64,000 nt of DNA from contig NZ_JAOVZB010000003.1 in the NCBI RefSeq assembly GCF_025716875.1, positions 370,147 through 434,146 of the forward strand. Reading direction: 5' to 3'. The notes beneath the pieces are model-generated. The model saw only the letters and a program-made list of their open reading frames with translations. It had not been told where the DNA came from and made no database searches. Shown piece by piece: positions 36,406 to 46,400 of this stretch. The number at the start of each line of letters is the position of its first letter. Position 1 is the first letter of the stretch. Made by a program: the position numbers and the translations under genes. This DNA is from Marinomonas sargassi (GTDB lineage Bacteria > Pseudomonadota > Gammaproteobacteria > Pseudomonadales > Marinomonadaceae).

Positions 36406-37263
36406 TTAGTATTCATACTTATGGGCAGTATAAAGTTTGAAAGCCGCTTCCCAAACTTGCCCTACTTTACCATCGCCTACCACTTTGCCATCGATAGAAG
36501 TAACAGGAGCAATCTCTTTACTTGAGCTAGTCACCCAAACCTCATCAGCATTAAACACTTCTTCCATAGAGACATTTCGCACTTCCACTGGAATTGAGCC
36601 GTCTTTCTCCAGAATATCAAGAATCAACTTACGTGTAATGCCTGGCAGAATTTGATTGTCTGCGATTGGAGTAATAACAACGCCGTCTTTCACGATAAAG
36701 GCATTAGAAGAACTTGCCTCTGTAAGAAAGTTGTTTTCGTTATAAAGAAGAATTTCGTCACTGCCATTTTCGTAGCCTTGTTGGAAATGCATCACATTAC
36801 CCAATAGTGCTGTAGATTTAATTTGGCAACGCTTCCAACGCATATCTTCAGTTGTGCTAACAGAAAAACCTTTCGCTGCACTCGCATCTGCTGCTATAGC
36901 AGGTTTAATTGCTGTCGTCATAGCAAAAATAGTTGGCTCAACATTTTCAGGGTAAGCATGGTAACGCTTGACGTCTGCTCCACGACTCACCTGCAAATAG
37001 ACACCTAAATAATCACCTTCATTAGCCTCAAGCAACTGTTCAATCAGCTCTCTCCATTCAGCTAACGTTTTTGTACTCTTAATACCAATGGCAGCTAAAC
37101 CATCAAACATACGTTGCATGTGTGGTTCTAAACCAACCGCCTTACCATTGTAGGTTGGGATCACTTCATAGATGCCGTCACCAAACAAAAAGCCACGATC
37201 AAGGGGAGAAATTTTAGCTTCCTCAATTGGCATAAAACCATCATTCAAAAAAACAATGCTCAT
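36406..37263 (-). CDS. dat: D-amino-acid aminotransferase (class IV)
   Basis: A 285-residue fold-type IV PLP enzyme. FLNDGFMPIEEAKISPLDRGFLFGDGIYEV is the N-terminal signature, the Schiff-base lysine is K149 in RCQIKSTALLGNVM, and EASSSNAFIVKDG plus LPGITRKLILDIL complete the site. The spacing fits D-amino-acid rather than branched-chain transaminases. I chose the ATG at 37263 because ggag lies 6 bases before it; the ATG at 37275 has no ribosome site. It would move amino groups between D-amino acids and 2-oxoglutarate, making or using D-glutamate, and it is last in the operon. Confidence 0.85.
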   Translation of the reverse strand: MSIVFLNDGFMPIEEAKISPLDRGFLFGDGIYEVIPTYNGKAVGLEPHMQRMFDGLAAIGIKSTKTLAEWRELIEQLLEANEGDYLGVYLQVSRGADVKRYHAYPENVEPTIFAMTTAIKPAIAADASAAKGFSVSTTEDMRWKRCQIKSTALLGNVMHFQQGYENGSDEILLYNENNFLTEASSSNAFIVKDGVVITPIADNQILPGITRKLILDILEKDGSIPVEVRNVSMEEVFNADEVWVTSSSKEIAPVTSIDGKVVGDGKVGQVWEAAFKLYTAHKYEY

Positions 37264-37320
37264 TGTGTTCTCCATATATATTGTCTGTTACAACTATTCT
37301 AAAAATAGGTATTGTTAAAT

Positions 37321-38160
37321 TTAAAAGCCGGACAAGCGGCGTAATTCTAAAATGACAGCATCCCCAACCTCGGCTTCTTGGCCGTCTTCTGTTAGTTGGT
37401 TAAGACGGGTTACGCCGTCGACACTGCCTAAACTTGAGAGATAACGTAAAATTTCCAATGGGTTTATTTCCGCCAACAAATCAGTATTAGCTAATTTACC
37501 TAGCATGGCGATTAAGCCGTAAGCTCCCCAGTTAGAGACATCAGCCACAATCAACTCATCACATTTTGTAGTAGCGGCAACAATATCCAATGATTTAAGC
37601 GCTTCTGTTACATTCCCCATGCCTATCTCATTACCACCATCACCTATGGCAATAGTTGGGCAAGTGGCTTGGTTCATAAAGCTATCAAAGCAAGCAGCGC
37701 GTGCACTTATATTTTCGCCACGCATATTGTAGTAATGACCATCTTCAGCTTGGCCTGGACGCTCAATTGAGAAAACTACTTTAGGCTGCAACTCATCTAA
37801 TACTGTTTGCGCCTCTTGATTTTGCGCATCATGCTTGCCTAACTTGATATCGATCACTCTATATTCATTTTTAATCGCTTCCGATAACGGTGCACCACAT
37901 ACGATATAAGGCGTAGAGCCGACTTTTTCCAAACTTTTATAAAGCGCAATTGCCCCCAAAGGCCCATCGGTCTCAAAGGTATCCGTAACAGGAAACCCCG
38001 TACCAATAAGCACCACACCTTGCGCATCAAATAAAGTCTGAGCAGCACGAAGACAGTAGCCTTCCTGCAATGCTGGTCGAACATGGGCCATACCTCGAAG
38101 ATTTCGAGCAACTAAAGCTTCTTCAATATTAATACTTGCCGTTTCTAATGAATTCGACAT
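37321..38160 (-). CDS. DUF4392 protein, D-glutamate cyclase C-terminal-like
   Basis: A 279-residue protein of the DUF4392 family. The glycine-rich segments VVLIGTGFPVTDTFETDGPLG and PTIAIGDGGNEIGMGNV are the likely active-site loops. The mammalian mitochondrial enzyme DGLUCY (D-glutamate to 5-oxo-D-proline) carries this domain at its C-terminus and a DUF1445 domain at its N-terminus. Here both occur as separate genes of one operon. The cyclase function is inferred from that homology and from the neighbouring 5-oxoprolinase genes. Confidence 0.82.
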   Translation of the reverse strand: MSNSLETASINIEEALVARNLRGMAHVRPALQEGYCLRAAQTLFDAQGVVLIGTGFPVTDTFETDGPLGAIALYKSLEKVGSTPYIVCGAPLSEAIKNEYRVIDIKLGKHDAQNQEAQTVLDELQPKVVFSIERPGQAEDGHYYNMRGENISARAACFDSFMNQATCPTIAIGDGGNEIGMGNVTEALKSLDIVAATTKCDELIVADVSNWGAYGLIAMLGKLANTDLLAEINPLEILRYLSSLGSVDGVTRLNQLTEDGQEAEVGDAVILELRRLSGF

Positions 38161-38195
38161 TTCACCGTCCTATCTACAACAGAGCTAACTTATCT

Positions 38196-39149
38196 TTAGT
38201 CAAGGTCAACTAAAGCAATTTGGGATTCTTTATATTCAGCCAACAAATTAATAGCATGAGCTTCTTCGATCGTTACTGATTCAAAGAACACTGTATTACC
38301 CTGTGTCATTTGAGCTAATCGAGCTGTATCTCTCGCCATAACAGAACCAATCTTTGGATAACCACCTATCGTCTGCCTATCATTCAACAAGACAATGGGT
38401 TGCCCATCAGGCGGCAATTGAATCGCACCATGACAAATGCCTTCTGAAAGCATATTGGTTATCGTCGAGCGACATTCATGGCCGGTTAAGCGATAGCCCA
38501 TGCGATCCATACGCTCACTGACTGTATATTCACCACTAAAAAAGAGGGCTTTATCAGCACGGCTAAAGCTATCTGATTGATAGCCTTGAACAACCCTCAA
38601 AGGAGACATACTTTTAGCAGCAGGCTGCCCATTCGATAAATAAGCAGGGCGATTCTCTATCGGCATGATAAATTTAGATCTCTGCTCAAAAGGAGATATA
38701 GAAAGAACCTGACCTTTAACTAAAGAGCCACCATCCACTCCGCCGATCTTTTCACGAACAACCGTTGAACAACTGCCGAATTGAGACGGTACTTGCACCC
38801 CACCTTGCACGGCAATATAGATGCGACAACCTGCATGGGCGAAGCCCAGTTTCAAAACATCCCCTTCAGAGACTGATAAGGTTTGCCACTGTTCAACCGC
38901 TTGACCGTTTAACTTAACGTCAACCTCTGCTCCAGTAATCGCTATATGCGCCTGCTGAGTAAACTCAGCAACAAAGCCTCCAATACTAACCTCTATAACA
39001 CTGGCGTTATCATCATTACCACACAAGCGGTTTGCCCAACGAAAGGCAAATGGGTCCATTGGACCACCGACCGTTAAACCAATACGATGCTGCCCTAGAC
39101 GACCAGCATCTTGAATTAGCGCTAAAACACCTGGATTATTAACAATCAT
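38196..39149 (-). CDS. pxpC: 5-oxoprolinase subunit PxpC (KipA family)
   Basis: A 317-residue biotin-dependent carboxyltransferase-like protein (allophanate hydrolase subunit 2/KipA). Family signatures are PGVLALIQDAGRLGQHRIGL, GGPMDPFAFRWANRL and the RMGYRLTG to DGQPIVLLNDRQTIGGYPKIG stretch. Together with PxpA and PxpB it makes the ATP-dependent 5-oxoprolinase that opens 5-oxoproline to glutamate. It overlaps pxpB by 4 bases (ATGA). Confidence 0.92.
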   Translation of the reverse strand: MIVNNPGVLALIQDAGRLGQHRIGLTVGGPMDPFAFRWANRLCGNDDNASVIEVSIGGFVAEFTQQAHIAITGAEVDVKLNGQAVEQWQTLSVSEGDVLKLGFAHAGCRIYIAVQGGVQVPSQFGSCSTVVREKIGGVDGGSLVKGQVLSISPFEQRSKFIMPIENRPAYLSNGQPAAKSMSPLRVVQGYQSDSFSRADKALFFSGEYTVSERMDRMGYRLTGHECRSTITNMLSEGICHGAIQLPPDGQPIVLLNDRQTIGGYPKIGSVMARDTARLAQMTQGNTVFFESVTIEEAHAINLLAEYKESQIALVDLD

Positions 39150-39847
39150 AGCTCGCCCCCCATAGCAATAAACTCTGCTTTGGATATCGCTTCAAACTTA
39201 ACTTTATTACCCGTAGCCAATGGCATACTCGGTGTTTTTTCTGCATCAAACATAGGTACAGGACACAAACCAATCAGATTCCAACCACCCGGTGAAACAG
39301 ATGGGTAGACAGCCGTTTGCCTATCCGCAATAGCAACCGCCCCTTTAGGAACCGCTTTACGTGGTGTTGATTTACGGGGAGCTGCAATGCGCTCATCCAC
39401 CTGCCCTAAAAACGCAAACCCTGGCGCAAAACCAATGGCATAAACCTGATATAAGCCCGCTTGATGTATAGCGATCACTTCTTCAGTGGTTAGCTGTGCA
39501 TTTCTAGCCAACTCCTCTAAATCAGGCCCTGCTTCTGTTCCATAATAAACAGGCAATGTAATCGTTGGCGCTTCAATCGAATCAGTACTATTCCCTGAAG
39601 CAATTCTAGTCTGATCTATTACCGCCTTAGCCTTACTTATGTATTGCTTTAACGAATAATAGTCATAAACATTGTGATCAAAAATAATTAACAACGAAGC
39701 ATAAGATGGGACAAGATCAATCACACCTTTCCCAATTAACGCCTCTAACGCCTGAGTCATGGCGTATATATAGGCGCTCGATGCTTCACTTACCTCATCA
39801 GAGAAATAAAGAATTAACGCATTTTCTCCAGCTACTTCCACTCTCAT
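39146..39847 (-). CDS. pxpB: 5-oxoprolinase subunit PxpB (KipI family)
   Basis: A 233-residue protein of the allophanate hydrolase subunit 1/KipI family. It includes the GLYQVYAIGFAPGFAFLGQVDERI signature, with PRKAVPKGAVAIADRQTAVYP and SPGGWNLIGLCP. It follows pxpA with one base between stop and start and overlaps pxpC, so the three subunits are translated together. Confidence 0.93.
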   Translation of the reverse strand: MRVEVAGENALILYFSDEVSEASSAYIYAMTQALEALIGKGVIDLVPSYASLLIIFDHNVYDYYSLKQYISKAKAVIDQTRIASGNSTDSIEAPTITLPVYYGTEAGPDLEELARNAQLTTEEVIAIHQAGLYQVYAIGFAPGFAFLGQVDERIAAPRKSTPRKAVPKGAVAIADRQTAVYPSVSPGGWNLIGLCPVPMFDAEKTPSMPLATGNKVKFEAISKAEFIAMGGEL

Positions 39848-39848
39848 T

Positions 39849-40580
39849 TTATTGTCCCGCCACCATCACTTTTATGGCTTCAATACTGCGAACACCTTCT
39901 TCGTTATCGCCATGGACACATAAGGTATCCACTTGAAGGGCTAGCTCTATGCCACTCACGGTTGTTACCGTACCTTGCTCCATTAGTTGCTTAACTTGAG
40001 CAAGCATTTTTTCTTTAGTGTGAACGGCACCCGCTTTTGAACGAGCCAATAAACGACCGTCATCGTCATAACAACGATCCGCAAAAGCCTCAAAAGCGAC
40101 TTCTAAACCGAACTTCTCAGCTTCTTCTTTGTGCTGAGCCGATGATGGTGTTGCTTGAAGCACCAAACGCACAGGGCGATAGTAATTCGCCACTGCTTTC
40201 ATAATGTTTTCTCGCACAAAAGCATCAGCCATCATGTCGTTATATAAAGCACCATGAGGTTTGATGTAAGTCATCTCTAACCCTTGGCAACGTGCCATCC
40301 CATCAAGCGCAGACATTTGATACTGCACTAGAGATTGAACCTCTTCAGCCGAGCACTTCATACTACGGCGCCCAAAACCCACTAAGTCTGGGTAGCCTGG
40401 ATGCGCTCCTATTTCGACATTATGCTGCTTTGCTAACAAAAGCGTTTTAATCATCCATTGAGGGTCACCAGCATGAAAACCACAGGCAATATTTGCTTGA
40501 TCAATATGAGACATAGCTTCACTATCCAACCCCATTTTCCAAGAGCCGTAGCTTTCACCAAGATCGCAATTCAACTTCAT
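39849..40580 (-). CDS. pxpA: 5-oxoprolinase subunit PxpA (LamB/YcsF family)
   Basis: A 243-residue metal-dependent TIM-barrel-like protein: LNCDLGESYG, ANIACGFHAGDPQWM, VEIGAHPGYPDLVGFGRR, KPHGALYNDM. I chose ATG 40580 (MKLNCDLG) because AAGGA lies 8 bases before it and it matches the usual start; the ATG at 40595 has no ribosome site. PxpA is the catalytic partner of PxpBC. Confidence 0.92.
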   Translation of the reverse strand: MKLNCDLGESYGSWKMGLDSEAMSHIDQANIACGFHAGDPQWMIKTLLLAKQHNVEIGAHPGYPDLVGFGRRSMKCSAEEVQSLVQYQMSALDGMARCQGLEMTYIKPHGALYNDMMADAFVRENIMKAVANYYRPVRLVLQATPSSAQHKEEAEKFGLEVAFEAFADRCYDDDGRLLARSKAGAVHTKEKMLAQVKQLMEQGTVTTVSGIELALQVDTLCVHGDNEEGVRSIEAIKVMVAGQ

Positions 40581-40602
40581 CTTTTTGTCCTTCATAAATA
40601 AA

Positions 40603-41403
40603 TTACAGTACCGCTAATTGACTATTTCGTAAGTCAGTTACTAGCATGCAGCCGGGGCTATGGGTAATACACAAAGGTGGTTTAGCTTGTTCTAATGCAA
40701 CCTGCGGTGTCACACCACAAGCCCAAAAAACAGGAACTTCACCTTCTTTAATCGTCACCGCATCACCAAAATCAGGCTGATTAATATCCTTAATACCAAT
40801 ACTTTCAGGGTCACCAAAGTGCAGTGGAGCGCCATGAACAGAAGGAAAACGTGTACAGATCTGAATAGCACGAATGGCATCTTTAGGCTTCATTGGGCGC
40901 ATGCTGACAACAGTCGTTCCAGAAAAAGGACCTGCTGTACGACACTCAATGTTTGTGCGGTACATAGGCACATTAACCTTTTCTGTTACATTGCGTATTT
41001 CTAAACCATCCGCCACCAAAGCTTCCTCAAATGAGAATGAGCAACCCAACACAAAGGTCACGAGATCGTCTTGCCACACATCACGGATATCGGTTACTTC
41101 ATCTACCACCTTACCGTCTCGGAATATTTTATAGCTGGGTACATCTGTTCTAATATCGACATCATCACCGACAGAAGACAACATAAAGTCTCCCGGGTTA
41201 TCAGACATACCAACGATTGGACATGGCTTAGGATTCATTTGACAGAACTTAAGAAAATCATCAGCCCAACTCTTCGGTAAGATAACGATATTGCCCTGTA
41301 CATAACCAGACGAAATACCTGAGGTGTTCACATTCCACTCACCAGAGCGAATTAAAGCCCTTACTTCTGCTGGCGCCATCTCTTGTGCTGACTTATTGCT
41401 CAT
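40603..41403 (-). CDS. DUF1445/UPF0317 protein, D-glutamate cyclase N-terminal-like
   Basis: A 266-residue protein of the putative hydro-lyase (DUF1445, UPF0317) family. Signatures are [47 protein letters not shown] and [26 protein letters not shown]. In the mammalian D-glutamate cyclase this domain is fused to DUF4392. ATG 41403 is chosen over the TTG at 41409: a GGAGG site lies 9 bases upstream. It is the first gene of the operon, and no regulator gene adjoins it. Confidence 0.85.
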   Translation of the reverse strand: MSNKSAQEMAPAEVRALIRSGEWNVNTSGISSGYVQGNIVILPKSWADDFLKFCQMNPKPCPIVGMSDNPGDFMLSSVGDDVDIRTDVPSYKIFRDGKVVDEVTDIRDVWQDDLVTFVLGCSFSFEEALVADGLEIRNVTEKVNVPMYRTNIECRTAGPFSGTTVVSMRPMKPKDAIRAIQICTRFPSVHGAPLHFGDPESIGIKDINQPDFGDAVTIKEGEVPVFWACGVTPQVALEQAKPPLCITHSPGCMLVTDLRNSQLAVL

Positions 41404-41730
41404 TAACAAACCCTCCCGCCAAAATACAATTTTTACAAATTAAAACACCAATACATCACTTCTGCTAGAACATGAAACCAAATCAGCTTTTAAAACCATC
41501 TAAATAAAAAAATAAAGTTTAAAATACTTAAAAAAATAAAAATTAAAGAATATAAAACTAAAGACATCAAAAGATAATACAAGAATAACAAGCAACATAA
41601 AGGCCAATATCTCCCTCCCACTCAAATAACTAATAGACACTCGAAACACCCGACACATCGAATCTATAAACAAACCACTATCTAGAGGTTAAATTGCTTT
41701 TAAAATCACCAAAAGAAATAAAGAGTAGCC

Positions 41731-41990
41731 CAACAACCTTCGAGTTATGAGCCCAATAAACTATTAGCCCCCTCTAGACACTAATTAAGTCTAGAAATAA
41801 GTTTTATATGAAAGTATGTGAGCTGATTATAGAAACCACTTGCCTGAAAAAGAAAATGAACAAATAGCTTTTTTAGTTTAGTACGAGGTGCTTGAATTGA
41901 TCTAGAAATCTAATTCTTTGGATTATGAGCCCAAGACAAGCTTAGTTCAAAGCGAAGATTTATTAGAGGCATTTAAATTAGCCGCTAGAG
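41731..41990 (-). repeat. Strongly decayed copies of the tRNA-fMet unit
   Basis: Two stretches still resemble the 121-bp tRNA-fMet unit. One is around 41731-41830 (ccttcgagttatgagccc, then a spacer-like part). The other is around 41891-41990 (gattatgagccc, then cttagttcaa...gaagattta). Both have lost cloverleaf pairing. Between the DUF1445 start and 41730 I see only AT-rich sequence with no gene. Confidence 0.55.
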
Positions 41991-41999
41991 CCAGTTAAT

Positions 42000-42048
42000 C
42001 GGTTGCGGGAGCCACTTTCTTGGATTAAAAAGTGAACCAACGACCTTC
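42000..42048 (-). pseudogene. tRNA-fMet 3' fragment, decayed
   Basis: It keeps the acceptor and T-arm side (ggttgcgggagcc, gaaccaacgaccttc) but carries the same actttcttg insertion as the next copy. The anticodon and D-arm are missing. Confidence 0.65.
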
Positions 42049-42066
42049 AAAGTTTAGAACATTAAT

Positions 42067-42157
<91 letters not shown>

Positions 42158-42201
42158 ACAAACTTAGTGTAAGACTAAGATTTTTATAGAAGTATTTGAA
42201 T

Positions 42202-42278
<77 letters not shown>

Positions 42279-42322
42279 ACAAACTTAGTGTAAGACTAAG
42301 ATTTTTATAGAAGTATTTGAAT

Positions 42323-42399
<77 letters not shown>

Positions 42400-42443
42400 A
42401 CAAACTTAGTGTAAGACTAAGATTTTTATAGAAGTATTTGAAT

Positions 42444-42520
<77 letters not shown>

Positions 42521-42534
42521 ACAACGAGGTGCGT

Positions 42535-42562
42535 ATTATAGGCAGATATAAAGAGGAGTCAA
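42535..42562 (-). promoter_or_regulatory. Promoter of the tRNA-fMet array
   Basis: On the minus strand TTGACT (42562-42557) and TATAAT (42540-42535) are separated by 16 bases. A GC-containing discriminator (acgcacc) follows, as expected for a stringently controlled stable RNA promoter. The remaining 145 bases to msrA hold nothing recognised. Confidence 0.8.
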
Positions 42563-42707
42563 TAGAATTCATCATTTATATATGGGAATAGTCAAAAAAC
42601 ATTGTTTACTTGCCATAAGCATATGATCTCATTGGTTAAAATCACTTGAATACGGATCAGCTAAAGAGTAAAAAATAGTCATTCACATTCATTAGGAGCT
42701 AACCAAT

Positions 42708-43355
42708 ATGGTCAGTAAATTAGAAGCAATATTAAAAAAGGCCACAATACCATCCGAAGAAACAGCCCTACCGGGTAGAGACACTGCCATACAAATTTCA
42801 GGGGTACATGCAGTGAACAATGAAAGCTTCGTTAGACGATTAAAAAGCAACGAGTCCGAAGTTTATTTAGGCATGGGTTGCTTCTGGGGAGCAGAACGAA
42901 AACTCTGGAACACAAATGGTGTTATCACAACGTCAGTTGGTTATGCCGGAGGATATACTCCGAATGCATCTTATGAAGAAGTCTGTTCTGGACAAACGGG
43001 CCATAGTGAAGTGGTACATGTGATTTTTGATACTAAATTAACTTCTCTAGAAAGCATCTTAAAAGTTTTTTGGGAAAGCCATGACCCGACACAAGGTATG
43101 CGGCAAGGTAATGATATCGGTAACCAATACCGGTCTGTAATTTACACTAACAATGAAGCGGACTTACTCACTGCACAAGAAAGCAAAGAGCACTACCAAA
43201 AGGCTTTGCTATCCGCCGGCGGCGGTATGATCACTACAGAAATAGAGCCTATATCTGCTTACTACTATGCTGAGGAATACCATCAACAATACCTTCATAA
43301 AAACCCTAATGGCTATTGCGGTTTAAAAGGCACAGGTGTGGTTTGCCCTATTTAA
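42708..43355 (+). CDS. msrA: Peptide-methionine (S)-S-oxide reductase MsrA
   Basis: A 215-residue repair enzyme that reduces methionine-S-sulfoxide. The catalytic Cys is in LGMGCFWGAERKLW. FWESHDPTQGMRQGNDIGNQYRSVIY is the substrate region, and a C-terminal resolving Cys is present (NGYCGLKGTGVVCPI). The N-terminal extension of about 45 residues resembles the long E. coli form. It is monocistronic, with the ribosome site attaggagc. Confidence 0.96.
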   Translation: MVSKLEAILKKATIPSEETALPGRDTAIQISGVHAVNNESFVRRLKSNESEVYLGMGCFWGAERKLWNTNGVITTSVGYAGGYTPNASYEEVCSGQTGHSEVVHVIFDTKLTSLESILKVFWESHDPTQGMRQGNDIGNQYRSVIYTNNEADLLTAQESKEHYQKALLSAGGGMITTEIEPISAYYYAEEYHQQYLHKNPNGYCGLKGTGVVCPI

Positions 43356-43410
43356 CCCAACTAAACCAGTTAGTTTTAGCCCCTACTTAATCCAATAATA
43401 TATAAAAACA

Positions 43411-43448
43411 AAAAAGGCCGAGTAGATATACATCAACTCGGCCTTTTT
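43411..43448. terminator. Bidirectional terminator between msrA and the giant adhesin
   Basis: A 13-bp perfect stem (aaaaaggccgagt / actcggccttttt) with a 12-base loop lies between two converging genes. It carries T-runs on both strands. Confidence 0.88.
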
Positions 43449-43472
43449 GGCACTACATTTAATTAGCTAGCG

Positions 43473-46400
43473 TTAGCCATCTACGTTAATTGTATACTCC
43501 GTGTCATTATAGATAACAGTTACAGATGAACCCGCATCTCCTAATGTTGAGTCAGAACCAAATGTCGCAACATCCTTATCTGCACCATTAGAGTCTTTCA
43601 CCGAAAGCGTTCCTGACCCGTCGTCTTCTGCATTGATGGTTAAGTTTTCATTCAAGTAAGCGGTAATAGCATCTGCATCTGCATCTGCATCTAACCCTTC
43701 ACCTGATAATAAATCACTTACATCCAATGCATCATCATCAACATTAAAGTCAGTAATAGTATTCAACGAATCTGAATCATCTTCGAGGATGAATAGGTCA
43801 TTACCATCACCACCAGTAAATGTATCCTGACCAGTACCACCATCTAGAACATCATCACCAGCACCACCTAATAAGGTATCGTCACCACTTTCACCAAATA
43901 GGAAGTCGTTACCGTCTCCACCTTCTAGGTAATCCTGACCACTGCCACCCTCTAGTAAATCAGAGCCATCACCACCATACAGATCATCATCGCCATCATT
44001 ACCTTCTAACCAATCATCACCTTCTTCTCCATAAAGCTCATCCTGAGCACTATCACCAACAATGTTATCTGCCCCTTCACCACCGGAAAGAACATCATCA
44101 TTAGTAGTACCTTGAATGTAAGAATCTGCATCGTCTGCTGTGTAATCATACTCTTCAAACTCTGCAACACTTTCTTCTAGGTTCACAGCTAAATCAGCTG
44201 TTGGCGTATATGTGTAAGATGTTGTTGTCTCGACAACATTGTCATCGTTATCGTATGAAGTAACAGTAACATCGAACTCATTATCAGCATCTAAATCAGA
44301 TTCATCGATATCTACCATCCAAGTACCGTCAGATAACAAGGTAGTTGTGTAGGTCGTATTATTCACTTCTAACGTAACGACATCACCGCTTTCAATGTAA
44401 CCACCTTCCGCTGTACCTGTTACTGTTACTGTATCGTCAGATGGAACGCTTGCTGTAATGGCATTAAGGTCATCACTACTGATCTCGGTGTCACTCTGAA
44501 GAGTAACTGTCGCATCACCGTTTTCATCTGTTGTAACCGTATAAACACCACCGTCTTCGTCTGCACCCACCACTGTAACGCCATCAGGTAAGTTATCTAA
44601 TGTCACTACAGAATCAGCATCAGAAGACAAGGTAATGGTATATGAGTAACCCGACGTTGCAGCAGTACCATTTTCAAACACGCTTTCCACAGCTGAATCT
44701 GAAACTACCTCACCATCACCATCATAAATAACACCATCATTGAACATGATGTATTCAAAAGCACTTATATAGTCACTAATACTATCGTAATCACTGGAAT
44801 CATAGCCTTCCAAATGTAAGTAGTCCGTTCCAGAAGAGCCATTAATCGTGTCACTTAATGTTCCACCAATAGATAGGTAATCATTCCCTTCTCCCAAATG
44901 GATTTCACCGCTCACACTTCCAGCAACCGTTACAGTATCGTCACCTTCATCTGTTTCGATTGACTTAGAGCTAGTATGATCACCACCAATTGTAACAGTG
45001 TCATTACCTTCGCCCATATCGATCTCAGCGCTACTTCTAGTATCGTCGCCTATGATTAGAGTGTCATCACCGTCACCCATATCTATGGTAGCAGTGTGGC
45101 CTACATCATCTGCGACGATAATAGTATCGTCACCACCATTAGTCTCGATACTAGAGCTACCCTTAATATCATCACCAGAGCCAGTAACACTAATAGTATC
45201 GTTTCCATCTTCAAAACCATCATTTTCATCAAGAGTCTCATCATCGATACTACTTGAAGCAGAATAGACCTCACCTTCTACACCTGAGTCAGAAGTATCA
45301 CTACCGCCATTATCAGTAATACTGATAGTCACTTCTGCGTCGTCAGCTTCGGTAACACTAACCACAGTAACAACTTCATCAGTGTCATAAGTTTCCGTAC
45401 CCACATTAATTGAAAGCTCGGCTGTAGAAGTACTGCCATCTTCATCCACTATTGTGTAAGAGAAGGTATCAACCGCACCCTCAGGGATAGAAGAGACACT
45501 AGCAGTGGCTTGATAAGTGTAACTACCATCTTCATTGATAGTTAATGTACCGTAGTCACCCTCAATGCTTGTACCAACCGTACCATCATCTGAATCAGAG
45601 GCTTCATCCGCTGAAACACTGATAACAGTTACATCACCATCTTCACTTAACTCATCCGCACCTAAACCATTATCGTCAAGAACATTGCCGGTTACTTCAG
45701 GTAAGGTATAACCATCACCTTCCACAATACGAACAACTAGATCATAGCTTGTCGCTGCATCTTCATAGGTGTATATAGTAGAAACTACATCACTATCAGG
45801 GTCGCTTGAGTCAGTGAAGCCCACCACCTGCAATGTATAGATGTCGCCTTCCCACTCAAAAGTAACGTATGTACTTTCAACTGTTACGATATCTCTAGAC
45901 GCTTCATCGTCTCCAGAGACATTAGCCGTTTCGTCATGAGTAAAGTTCACTGTTAGCGTTACAGGTTGAGATTCACCACTAGCGTCCGTTATGTAGTAAG
46001 TCACTTCCATTGACGCCCCAGTAATAGCGCCACCTGAGTAAACTGGGTAGTTATAATGAGTGAAAGTCCCTAGAACAATATCTTCATTAAGCTCAAACTC
46101 GCCATTCAAGTCGTCATCATTATCAATGAATCCGTAGCCTGACTGCAGACCTTCATCGCCCGCAGCAGAACCCCAGCGAATCTGGTCTTCTGAATCATCA
46201 TTATCTAGGCCACCCAAGTCGCTTGTACCATCGAACGTCGTTACCGAAGTACCATCTGTGTAGCTAGTCCAGTTAACATCCACATTAGAAACTGTGAATG
46301 TTTCCTCTGAAACAGTAATACTTGCTTCATCATCTACAGCAACTGGCGCGGAATCCTCAAGGTCTACAGTGAATGAATAAGTACGACCGTCGTCCAATGT

